Part shown: one piece after another, positions 20,062 through 26,870 of the stretch
Position numbering within the stretch: position 1 is the first letter of the stretch
Layout: each line of letters begins with the position of its first letter
NCBI GenBank assembly: GCA_017993955.1
Contig: JAGOLR010000007.1
Coordinates: 1-44,762, forward strand
Origin: Candidatus Omnitrophota bacterium
GTDB taxonomy: Bacteria; Omnitrophota; Gorgyraeia; 2-01-FULL-45-10
Direction of reading: 5' to 3'
Length of the DNA: 44,762 bases
Position numbers and translations under genes: made by a program
The notes under the pieces: model-generated
What the model saw: the letters and a program-made list of their open reading frames with translations, nothing else
What the model was told of the DNA's origin: nothing
Databases searched by the model: none

Positions 20062-20699
20062 TCTAGCCCGATCCTTGCAACTATCAATTCGCCCATATAT
20101 TCCGCCGCTGCTGGAGATCTAAATCCTATTTTTGGATAACCCATCGTCACGGTCTTTTTCGCCTTTACCGCCGTACCTAAGGGTTTGCCTGTATCCGCGT
20201 CGAGACCGCTGGGGACATCGACCGAGATTACATATTTACCGGAGGCGTTGATCGTTTCGATAAGTTTAATATAGAATTCGTCGAGCGGAGGCCGTATACC
20301 TATACCGAATATGGAATCAACAATAAGTTCGGTCTTCGATAAAACGGATGACAATCTTTCTATACCTTCGATATCCGATATTCGGACCGGCTCATGTTTA
20401 AGACAGGTAAGTTTTGCGAGATTGCCTTGAGTCTCATCGGTCATTTCCCGCGGGGTCCCTGCAAGAAATACCCAGACATTCCTGCCGGCCTCTATCAATA
20501 ACCTCGCTATAACAAAACCGTCGCCGCCGTTATTGCCGTAACCGCAGAAGACAGCTATTTCGCCTGACAGTTTTGTCTTAAGAATTTCGTTAAAAACTGC
20601 TCGGCCGGCATTTTCCATGAGACGTATCGCCGGTATGCCGCGCTCTTTTATGGCAGCGCAGTCGATCGCTTTCATCTCGTCGATGGTGACGTATCGCAT
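20058..20699 (-). CDS. nnrE: NAD(P)H-hydrate epimerase (YjeF N-terminal domain)
   Basis: 213 residues from the ATG at 20699. This start has an AAAGGAT Shine-Dalgarno about 9 nt upstream and begins directly with the family N-terminus MRYVTIDEMKAID. A GTG at 20735 would add 12 unconserved residues. The enzyme interconverts R and S forms of damaged, hydrated NAD(P)H so that a dehydratase can repair them. Motifs are RLMENAGRAV, CGYGNNGGDGFVIARLL (nucleotide-binding loop), VDSIFGIGIRPPL and SVDVPSGLDADTG. The C-terminal dehydratase domain often fused to it is absent, so that activity would be encoded elsewhere. It lies between the NUDIX and rlmI genes. Confidence 0.88.
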   Translation of the reverse strand: MRYVTIDEMKAIDCAAIKERGIPAIRLMENAGRAVFNEILKTKLSGEIAVFCGYGNNGGDGFVIARLLIEAGRNVWVFLAGTPREMTDETQGNLAKLTCLKHEPVRISDIEGIERLSSVLSKTELIVDSIFGIGIRPPLDEFYIKLIETINASGKYVISVDVPSGLDADTGKPLGTAVKAKKTVTMGYPKIGFRSPAAAEYMGELIVARIGLE

Positions 20700-20721
20700 C
20701 GGAAAAATCCTTTTGAAAATA

Positions 20722-21222
20722 TCATATCCAACCACACATTGCTAAAGCGGAGATGGTCTTGGCGTCTGTTATCTTGCCTTTTCTGAAAAGGTTTTCCACT
20801 TCCGAGCGATTTAATATCAGGGTTTCTATTACCTCGTCCTTTTCCGGTATATGTTCCACCTTTTTAAGACCCTCGGCCTTGAATATTATTATGCGTTCCG
20901 TAGAATATCCCGGCACCGGCACTATCGAACCGAGTTTTGTAAGTTTAGCGGCAGAATATCCCGTCTCCTCCATTATCTCTCTTGCGGCGCAGGCGCGGGG
21001 AGACTCATTTCTGCCTAAGGTGCCTGCCGGGAACTCATAGATATACTGACCTATAACCGGTCGGAGCTGTCTTAACATTATGACTTCGTCACGGGACAGG
21101 ATAGGCACTATAAGCGCCGCACCCGGATGGCGTATCATCTCAAACGTAGCGGTAAACCCGTGTGGGAGCTTCCGCTTCATCACATATACCTTCAACAATT
21201 TCCCGCTAAACACTCTTCTCAT
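20722..21222 (-). CDS. NUDIX hydrolase, probable ADP-ribose pyrophosphatase
   Basis: 166 residues. The Nudix box is complete: G-x5-E-x7-RE-x-x-EE-x-G in GTLGRNESPRACAAREIMEE. Upstream YEFPAGT and downstream VPGYSTERIIIF are typical of the ADP-ribose pyrophosphatase (NudF-like) branch, which splits ADP-ribose to AMP and ribose-5-phosphate. It is the first gene of an operon that also repairs NAD(P)HX, which suggests nucleotide housekeeping as a shared theme. A purine-rich GGAAGGAAGAG lies 10-20 nt before the ATG. A 10-codon reading frame (MAKGRKSKNL) overlaps the start by ATGA, and could be a leader or chance. Confidence 0.85.
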   Translation of the reverse strand: MRRVFSGKLLKVYVMKRKLPHGFTATFEMIRHPGAALIVPILSRDEVIMLRQLRPVIGQYIYEFPAGTLGRNESPRACAAREIMEETGYSAAKLTKLGSIVPVPGYSTERIIIFKAEGLKKVEHIPEKDEVIETLILNRSEVENLFRKGKITDAKTISALAMCGWI

Positions 21223-21245
21223 AAATTTTTACTCTTCCTTCCTTT

Positions 21246-21416
21246 GGCCATGGGGTAAGGGGGCCTCGCCTAATTTTTCTCTCAAGGATTTTTAGGTTTT
21301 ACTGATTATATATACTTATATCTAGTTCTTATGCTTGTAGCAGCTTTAACAGTCTTTAGGCAATACCTATAATCTTAGAAAAATTTATATGGCCCGACCC
21401 CCATTACCCCATGGCC
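21246..21416. repeat. Inverted repeat pair flanking an A/T-rich spacer
   Basis: ggccatggggtaaggggg (21246-21263) and cccccattaccccatggcc (21398-21416) are near-perfect inverted copies about 135 bp apart. The A/T-rich spacer contains no credible gene. The left copy reaches into the leader of the NUDIX gene. The pair could be the ends of a small non-autonomous element or the base of a long transcript hairpin. Confidence 0.6.
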
Positions 21417-21708
21417 TTCGAAACTTGTAGAAAAGATTTGCTCGCTTCACCAGGAATTTTTTCGCTACTGTCACAGGTGGAACCTTTGGGGTTCCTGAAG
21501 CGACTGTTATTTTTTCGATACCTTATGCCGATCCAGGTTTCACCATCGAAAAAATTTCACAGGGGGCGAGGATGGCTAATCCGAGCCCCCGGCAAGCGGA
21601 AGGAACACCTAAAGGTTACGCCAATGGATGCCAGTGGAAAAATTCCCTTCCTTATTGACTAAGAAGACGAATCGTGTTAATTTATTAAATACGTAAAATT
21701 GCTTTTTC
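21417..21708. other. Gene-free stretch with several hairpins, unassigned
   Basis: No supported protein gene. An 83-codon plus-strand frame beginning at 21411 has no ribosome binding site and begins inside the inverted repeat. The stretch holds compact hairpins: GGAACC/GGTTCC near 21478-21498, tttttcgat/atcgaaaaa arms at 21510-21554, and ggggg/ccccc arms around 21557-21588. The density of stems suggests a structured RNA or a repeat element. No known RNA family was recognised. Confidence 0.35.
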
Positions 21709-21739
21709 GCCGAGATCTCGCACTTCGTTCGAGATCGGC
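21709..21739. repeat. Palindrome with GAGATC arms upstream of tRNA-Phe
   Basis: gccgagatctcg ... cgagatcggc can pair around a CACTTCGTT loop and ends 20 bp before the tRNA. A similar palindrome precedes the tRNA-Ser gene at 29384-29412. Confidence 0.5.
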
Positions 21740-21759
21740 AACAACTTGTTATAGATATT

Positions 21760-21834
21760 GCCGAGGTAGCTCAGTGGTAGAGCGCAGCCCTGAAAAGGCT
21801 GGCGTGGGAAGTTCGATTCTTCTCCTCGGCACCA
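21760..21834 (+). tRNA. tRNA-Phe (anticodon GAA)
   Basis: A full cloverleaf can be drawn. The acceptor stem GCCGAGG pairs with CCTCGGC, D-arm GCTC/GAGC, anticodon stem CAGCC/GGCTG with loop CTGAAAA (anticodon GAA), and T-arm GGAAG-TTCGATT-CTTCT. Discriminator A and an encoded CCA end at 21834. The gene is on the plus strand amid minus-strand operons. Confidence 0.96.
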
Positions 21835-21840
21835 TTTAAT

Positions 21841-21876
21841 AAAATCGTAGGGCGGTATCACTGCCCTACGATTTTT
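21841..21876. terminator. Bidirectional intrinsic terminator between tRNA-Phe and trxB
   Basis: A 13-bp stem aaaatcgtagggc / gccctacgatttt with a 9-nt loop and T-rich flank on both strands. It can end the tRNA-Phe transcript and, in the other direction, the trxB operon. Confidence 0.85.
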
Positions 21877-21897
21877 ATTTATACGAAAGACGCTTGC

Positions 21898-22863
21898 TTA
21901 TTTGGAGCGGCGCCACCCGCATTCGGTCTCCTTGATGCATTCTACATAGGCTTCGGCGTTAAACGCTGCGGTAGCCCCGTCGCCTGCTGCGGTAACGATC
22001 TGCCTCAGAAGCTTCTTCCTCACGTCGCCGCATGCGAATATACCATCTACGGAAGTGTTCATATCTTCATCGGTAAGGACGCAACCGTTATCGTCGGTTT
22101 TAACTATATATTTCACCGGACCGGAATTCGGCTTCAAACCTATCAATACAAAAACAGCGTCAGCGCGTATGGTCTTTTCCTGACCGGTCTTGACGTCGCG
22201 CACCTTCACGCCTTCCACCTTGCTTTTACCCAGGATCTCCACCGGCACTGAATTAAGGCACATGGCTATCTTCTTATTTTCAGCGGCCCTCTCCTGTATT
22301 ATCTTGGTGGCGCGTAATTTATCCCGCCGGTGTACGATAGTGACTTTGTGGGCGAATTTTGTGAGAAATACCGCCTCGCCTATCGCAGTGTCACCGCCAC
22401 CGACGACCACCACCTCTTTGCCGTTACACATGGGGCCGTCACAGGTAGCGCAATATGACACGCCTCTGCCGGTCAGCTCTTTCTCTCCGGGTATATTCAG
22501 TTTATTCCAGTCCGCTCCGGTCGCTATTATGACTGACAGGGCATGGATGTTCTTCCCTCCAGCAAGTTCTACAGTGAAAGGCTCCTTCTCCGTCTTTTTC
22601 TGGACTATACCGCAAACCTCACCGTATTCCAGCTTCAAGCCGCAATGGAGGGCCTGTTTCTGGAAGTGCTCGGCCAGGTCCGGCCCTTTTACACCGTGCG
22701 GGAAACCGGGGTAGTTCTCTATTGTGTCCGCTATCAATATCTGCCCGCCGCACATAAGGCGCTCGATCAGCACAGCCTTCATCCTGGCACGGCATAAATA
22801 AAGTGCCGCCGTAAGGCCCGCGGGGCCGCCGCCTATTATAGCGACATCGTAAATATTTTCCAT
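21898..22863 (-). CDS. trxB: Thioredoxin reductase
   Basis: 321 residues, standard length for the low-molecular-weight bacterial enzyme, which uses NADPH and FAD to reduce thioredoxin. The FAD-binding loop IIGGGPAG is at residues 9-16 and the redox-active CATC at 138-141. The NADPH loop VVVGGGDTA is at 152-160, and the C-terminal FAD motif FACGDVRKK is followed by TAAGDGATAA. All key residues are present. It is the last gene of an operon with metallophosphoesterase, LptF/LptG and a small basic protein. Its start lies 4 bp after the stop of the small gene and lacks a strong Shine-Dalgarno, suggesting translational coupling. Confidence 0.96.
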   Translation of the reverse strand: MENIYDVAIIGGGPAGLTAALYLCRARMKAVLIERLMCGGQILIADTIENYPGFPHGVKGPDLAEHFQKQALHCGLKLEYGEVCGIVQKKTEKEPFTVELAGGKNIHALSVIIATGADWNKLNIPGEKELTGRGVSYCATCDGPMCNGKEVVVVGGGDTAIGEAVFLTKFAHKVTIVHRRDKLRATKIIQERAAENKKIAMCLNSVPVEILGKSKVEGVKVRDVKTGQEKTIRADAVFVLIGLKPNSGPVKYIVKTDDNGCVLTDEDMNTSVDGIFACGDVRKKLLRQIVTAAGDGATAAFNAEAYVECIKETECGWRRSK

Positions 22864-22867
22864 CGCG

Positions 22868-23005
22868 TTATTCGCCCAGTTTTATGTAATAACCGGAGTA
22901 AAAATATTCCCCGACGTTCTGGCCTTTTTTGGTTATACGATTGCGCCTCTTTTTCCTCTTCTCTTTCTGCTTCATCCTGATCTGGCGTTGTTTGGTAAGA
23001 CCCAT
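22868..23005 (-). CDS. Small basic protein of 45 residues
   Basis: The ATG at 23005 has an excellent Shine-Dalgarno (AAAGGAG, about 6 nt upstream). The frame gives 45 residues: a very basic N-terminal half (MGLTKQRQIRMKQKEKRKKR) and a tyrosine-rich C-terminal half (GEYFYSGYYIKLGE). No signal peptide or membrane segment. It sits between the LptF/LptG gene and trxB with 4 bp to the trxB start. The basic half suggests nucleic acid or ribosome binding, which is inference. The family was not recognised. A longer overlapping frame (22836-23108) lacks such a start signal. Confidence 0.7.
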   Translation of the reverse strand: MGLTKQRQIRMKQKEKRKKRRNRITKKGQNVGEYFYSGYYIKLGE

Positions 23006-23032
23006 GCAGTACTCCTTTCTTGGTTTTATTTT

Positions 23033-24127
23033 TTAGCGTCTGCCGGCCTGTATGAATAAGACTAGCCCTATTATGAAAAATACTATGTTGGGTAACGTCA
23101 CTCCCCAAAAAGGCGATACGGCACCCTGCAGGGAAGCCGCGACCCCTCCAAGGAAAGCGCCCCAGTACACCGCGAATATAACCAGGCTTATCCCAAAACC
23201 TATCGACTTCTCGCTCCTGTGCGCTTTTATCCCAAGCGGGATACCTATCAATATGAGAACAAATGAGGCCGCAGACATATTGATCTTCTTATATATCTCC
23301 ACATAAACGGGTCTGGGATCCATCTTCTGGTTTATGAATTTCTTTATCTCGGCGCCGAGTTCCTTCATATTCATCTCGCGCATCTTCTTATCTATCTTCT
23401 CCTTCTTTATTATCTTCGTAAGATCCAGGGACATCGAGTATGTCTTGAAATTCAATTTATAAAAAGTGTCGGGGTCGGTAACGGACGGCTCTTCGCTGGT
23501 ACCGTTATAGAGCTTAAGCTCTACCATGTTCTTTTCCGGAGTCGTATTGATCTCGCCAGATTCGGCTACTATGGTCCTGGTGGGCTTGCCGTCCTGGGGT
23601 TGATATACCCTTATGTTGCGGAATTTATTTCCGTTTATCTCGTGTATAAATATCACGTAATTCTCGAAACCGCGTATGAAAGTGCCTTCTTCGAGCGCGG
23701 CCTCAGGCCTCTTTATACCTATCTCCTTTATTATGCGCCGTGAAGCGAATGAGGCGTTCGGGGATATCTGATCGTTAAGAAAGAAGGCCAAAAAACTGAA
23801 TATTATGCCTATAAGTACTATGGGGGTAGAGATACGGTAAAGCGATATGCCGCTCGCCTTCATGGCAATAAGCTCTCCGTCGCTCGATATCCTGCCGAAA
23901 CTGAGTATTACGCCCGTAAGCGCAGCGACGGGAAGCGTGAAGGCCAAAAGCCACGGCACCAGATAGAGAAAAAGCTTAAGCACCGATATCATATCGATGC
24001 CTTTATTTATTATAAGGTTGGCGAGTTGTATTATGTTGCCGACCAAAAGCACGAAGGTAAATACGACTATGGAAAGCGTAAATGAGTGGAAGAAATCTTT
24101 AAGTATGTAGTCACGGAGTATGCGCAT
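23033..24127 (-). CDS. LptF/LptG family lipopolysaccharide export permease
   Basis: 364 residues, typical for YjgP/YjgQ proteins. These form the membrane part of the LptB2FG ABC transporter, which extracts lipopolysaccharide from the inner membrane. Three N-terminal transmembrane helices include the family stretch LPVAALTGVILSFGRISSDGE with MKASGISLYRI. A periplasmic jellyroll-type domain follows (residues about 130-260) and three C-terminal helices (SAASFVLILIGIPLGIKAHR, then IGFGISLVIFAVYWG, and a last one ending in a basic tail). Whether it is LptF or LptG cannot be decided, and its partner and LptB are not in the window. Start is 3 bp after the stop of the phosphoesterase gene. Confidence 0.9.
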   Translation of the reverse strand: MRILRDYILKDFFHSFTLSIVVFTFVLLVGNIIQLANLIINKGIDMISVLKLFLYLVPWLLAFTLPVAALTGVILSFGRISSDGELIAMKASGISLYRISTPIVLIGIIFSFLAFFLNDQISPNASFASRRIIKEIGIKRPEAALEEGTFIRGFENYVIFIHEINGNKFRNIRVYQPQDGKPTRTIVAESGEINTTPEKNMVELKLYNGTSEEPSVTDPDTFYKLNFKTYSMSLDLTKIIKKEKIDKKMREMNMKELGAEIKKFINQKMDPRPVYVEIYKKINMSAASFVLILIGIPLGIKAHRSEKSIGFGISLVIFAVYWGAFLGGVAASLQGAVSPFWGVTLPNIVFFIIGLVLFIQAGRR

Positions 24128-24130
24128 CGG

Positions 24131-25069
24131 CTAGAATATGACGTCCTTAAAAAAGTAATACAGGTCTTTCCACATATAATAGGTCAGGAATTCCCAGAAA
24201 GGCGGAAATACCTTCCTGACCTCATAGTCCAAATAGTCGCCGTAAACCCTTATAGAAAGATAGTGCAGGTAGCCGCCGTCCCAGGTGGGGGCCCATGGTA
24301 TTATCCCACCGCCGGCGCAGGTTACGTATTTCACCCCTCCGTGTTCAACCTCGTGGAACATATGTTCGTGCCCGGCCAGGACCATGTCTACCTTGTACTT
24401 TTCGCAAAGCTTCATGAATTTATAGGACCATTTACTCAAACCCGGGCGATACCAGGACTGCTGGTAAGAAGATAGCGGTTGCTTATGGACTACTACGAAT
24501 CTATGGGCGTATGGTTCCGATTTTTTTAATTCTTCCTCAAGCCATTTAAACTGCTCGGCAGTGAGGTCATTGGTGCTGTTATCGGCGACTATGAAATAGC
24601 AGTTGCGGTTTGTGAAACTGAACTCTCTCTTGCCTACATATTTGCTGAAAAGTTTGTCATCTTTCGGGAAATCGTCGTCGTGGTTACCTGCGGCGGCTAT
24701 TACGGGGTATTTGATAATAGACCGAAGCCTGTTGAATATCCTGTATTGCCACGGAGTGCCCCTGAAAGTTATATCGCCGCATAGCATCACAAAATCTATA
24801 GGTATCTTATCCTTGAACCGGTCTTCTATATTCATCCTGCCTATCAGTTTAAGCGCGGCGCTGTCGTCGAATATAAGTCCGGCATGGTTATCACTGGTCA
24901 CGATAAATTTAAAATAGCCGCCGTCGTTATTTTTGAGGCGGCTTATGGCCTGATCGTTGGAGTAAGGGGCGGGGTCGCTTTTAAAAAGATAGAGCGCCGT
25001 AACCGGCCACAGCGAATACAGCGTAAGGGCCAGAATAAGAACGGAAAATATTATTAGGAATTTTCGCAT
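24131..25069 (-). CDS. Membrane-anchored calcineurin-like metallophosphoesterase
   Basis: 312 residues. The N-terminal hydrophobic segment (residues about 4-22) looks like a signal anchor, placing the catalytic domain outside the cytoplasm. Metallophosphoesterase motifs are in order: D60-x-H62 (TSDNH), GD at 98-99, GNHD at 128-131, VVHKQPL and GHEH near residue 235. These ligate two metal ions for phosphoester hydrolysis. The close coupling with an LptF/LptG gene suggests an envelope substrate such as a lipid-linked phosphate, but this is inference. First gene of its operon. Confidence 0.85.
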   Translation of the reverse strand: MRKFLIIFSVLILALTLYSLWPVTALYLFKSDPAPYSNDQAISRLKNNDGGYFKFIVTSDNHAGLIFDDSAALKLIGRMNIEDRFKDKIPIDFVMLCGDITFRGTPWQYRIFNRLRSIIKYPVIAAAGNHDDDFPKDDKLFSKYVGKREFSFTNRNCYFIVADNSTNDLTAEQFKWLEEELKKSEPYAHRFVVVHKQPLSSYQQSWYRPGLSKWSYKFMKLCEKYKVDMVLAGHEHMFHEVEHGGVKYVTCAGGGIIPWAPTWDGGYLHYLSIRVYGDYLDYEVRKVFPPFWEFLTYYMWKDLYYFFKDVIF

Positions 25070-25257
25070 CTATAGCCTTCTTTTTTGCATTATACCACAT
25101 TTCGCGCGCCCAGTCTATCGCACATCCGGAGCCGCTCCCGCTAATAGGAGATGCCGCAAATTTGATCTTAGGTCGTTTGGATTAAAAACTTTTAGGAACT
25201 TCTTAGACGGGTGGCTTTGAGATGATTCTGTAAAATGAATTAGATCGGTTTTATATA

Positions 25258-25479
25258 TTAAACCAGCTGGCGGCTTGCCAGATTACCGCGAACGAAATCG
25301 AAACACCTGTTCTTGGGGATCCTGAAGGCGTCTTCATTCATCTTCATCAATATGGATGCCAGAGAACCGGAATAACTCGATATCACTTCATCCTGGATGT
25401 TGCCGCAATTCAGAGTATAATTAAGCTCCTCTTCCAACAACGCCTTTATGATCTGCCTTTCCTTTTCGGTAAAAAACAT
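25258..25479 (-). CDS. Small conserved-looking protein downstream of the LacI-type regulator
   Basis: 73 residues with a strong Shine-Dalgarno (GAGGAGG about 5 nt before the ATG), 14 bp after the regulator's stop, so co-transcribed. The N-terminal half is helical (TEKERQIIKALLEEELNYTL). The centre resembles a spacer-plus-helix (SGSLASILMKMNEDAF). No signal, membrane segment or metal motif is visible. Function not recognised; the pairing with a regulator suggests an accessory role. Confidence 0.7.
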   Translation of the reverse strand: MFFTEKERQIIKALLEEELNYTLNCGNIQDEVISSYSGSLASILMKMNEDAFRIPKNRCFDFVRGNLASRQLV

Positions 25480-25493
25480 GCTGCCTCCTCTCT

Positions 25494-26528
25494 TTATTCC
25501 CTGTATGACGCTACCGAACCTCTCTCTATTATCTTAGCGGTAAAGTAGCGAGTCCCTTTAAAACGCTTTTTAGCCTCCAGAATATTCATAGCCTCTCTTA
25601 CCGCTTCGCCGGCCATATCGTAAATAGGCTGAAGGACGGTGGTAAGCGGAGGATCGGTATACCTGCCGGCGTCTATCCCGTCAAAACCCATGACAGAGAT
25701 GTCCTTCGGGCAGGATATGCCCAGCTTTCTCAGCTCGTTCATGGCTATCATAGCCATAGTATCATTGACAAAAAATAAGGCAGAAGGCGGCTTAGACTTA
25801 CCGCTGAAAAAATACCTAGCGGCGAAAATGGCAGCCTCCTCGCTGAAATCGGTCTGGTAATCCAGACTTTCGTTATGAGATATACCGTTATCTTTTAATG
25901 CCTGGACAAAACCCAGATAACGGTCCTGTGCGTCTTTGACATTGGCCAGACCGCGGACAAAACCTATACGCCGGTGCCCCTTATTTACCAAGTACTGCGT
26001 GGCTTCGTAAGAGCTTTTGAAGTTATCTATTAAAAAACAGTTCGGGTTCTCCTCTTCGCGGTATTGATTTATAACGAGTATGGGTACATCGAGATTGAAT
26101 ATGTTCTTAGCCGATAATCTATGGACTCCCAGGAAATTTACGAGGATAGCGGCGGCGACATCCATCTTTCTTACGGCCTTTTCGATATCAAATCCCCCTT
26201 CCTCGTCTTTTATGACCGACATCACAAGATTGTAATCTGTGCCCGAGACGGCATTCATAGAACCGGCTATCATCTTGCTGTAATAATCGTCGAAAAATAC
26301 CGAAGAGGCTTCCGGACGGAAAAAGACGACTATATTATAGCTACGCCCTGTAGCAAGCGCCTTGGCGGCCGGGCTTGGTATATAGTGCTCGCTCTCTATA
26401 AGTGTCAGGACTTTATCTCTGGTATTCTCTTTTACTAGATGCTGTGTCTGCGGATTTACTGCGCGGGAGACCGTAGCTATTGAAAGGCCTAGTTTATTTG
26501 CTATATGTTTTATGGTGATCTTTTCCAT
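25494..26528 (-). CDS. LacI/GalR family transcriptional regulator
   Basis: 344 residues. The N-terminal helix-turn-helix (ITIKHIANKLGLSIATVSRAVN) and hinge (YIPSPAAKALATGRS) are canonical. A periplasmic-binding-protein-like effector domain follows (NIVVFFRP, FLIDNFKSSYEAT, HRRIGFVRG, SVMGFDGID, TVLQPIYDMA). The effector, probably a sugar, cannot be predicted, and no sugar-use genes are adjacent. Its promoter overlaps a LacI-type palindromic operator, so autorepression is likely. A GAAGGAG lies about 17 nt before the ATG, longer than usual, and no alternative in-frame start fits better. Confidence 0.93.
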   Translation of the reverse strand: MEKITIKHIANKLGLSIATVSRAVNPQTQHLVKENTRDKVLTLIESEHYIPSPAAKALATGRSYNIVVFFRPEASSVFFDDYYSKMIAGSMNAVSGTDYNLVMSVIKDEEGGFDIEKAVRKMDVAAAILVNFLGVHRLSAKNIFNLDVPILVINQYREEENPNCFLIDNFKSSYEATQYLVNKGHRRIGFVRGLANVKDAQDRYLGFVQALKDNGISHNESLDYQTDFSEEAAIFAARYFFSGKSKPPSALFFVNDTMAMIAMNELRKLGISCPKDISVMGFDGIDAGRYTDPPLTTVLQPIYDMAGEAVREAMNILEAKKRFKGTRYFTAKIIERGSVASYRE

Positions 26529-26551
26529 AAAATATTTAAAATGGCTCCTTC

Positions 26552-26565
26552 TGTAAGCGTTTACA
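26552..26565 (-). promoter_or_regulatory. LacI-family operator overlapping the regulator's transcription start
   Basis: The 14-bp palindrome TGTAAACGCTTACA (minus strand) has the central CG and arms typical of LacI/GalR/CcpA-type operators. It abuts the -10 box and covers the expected start of transcription, an arrangement that would block initiation. The natural candidate to bind it is the regulator encoded just downstream. Confidence 0.8.
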
Positions 26566-26593
26566 TTATACCTAATGAAATGCTCGTTGTCAA
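26565..26593 (-). promoter_or_regulatory. Consensus sigma-70 promoter of the LacI-type regulator
   Basis: On the minus strand TTGACA (26588-26593) and TATAAT (26565-26570) are separated by exactly 17 bp, a perfect match to the consensus. The remaining 26594-26870 upstream of the plus-strand gene is A/T-rich and shows no gene. Confidence 0.88.
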
Positions 26594-26870
26594 ATTTATT
26601 TTGGAATATTCCTGACCTTTACTGCTAAAAAGATATGCTTCGGGTTAACCAAAAAAGCATTGAATAAAGTAGCCCTCGCCTATTCATCGCTTAGTTAATT
26701 GTCTCGCTCTAAAATAATATGAAGTGCTATGTCGATTATAATAAATTTACTTACTTGTTAAAAAAATAAAAGTAAGAGTTGCAATATTGCATATAATCCA
26801 TCTACAGGTATACTTGATATAGGGATATTATTAAGAGAATATAAGCTTAAAATCAGTAAAGGGGTCATTT

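Noticed and set aside
20700-20735. GTG start that would extend the NAD(P)HX epimerase by 12 residues
   Set aside because: The ATG at 20699 has a Shine-Dalgarno and matches the family N-terminus.
21411-21662. Plus-strand frame of 83 codons
   Set aside because: Starts inside an inverted repeat, no ribosome binding site, and spans several strong hairpins; better explained as a structured or repeat region.
22836-23108. Minus-strand frame of 90 codons overlapping trxB and the LptF/LptG gene
   Set aside because: It overlaps two real genes, has no start signal, and covers the 45-residue gene (22868-23005) that does have a strong Shine-Dalgarno.
26121-26438. Plus-strand frame of 105 codons
   Set aside because: Antisense to the well-supported LacI-type regulator.
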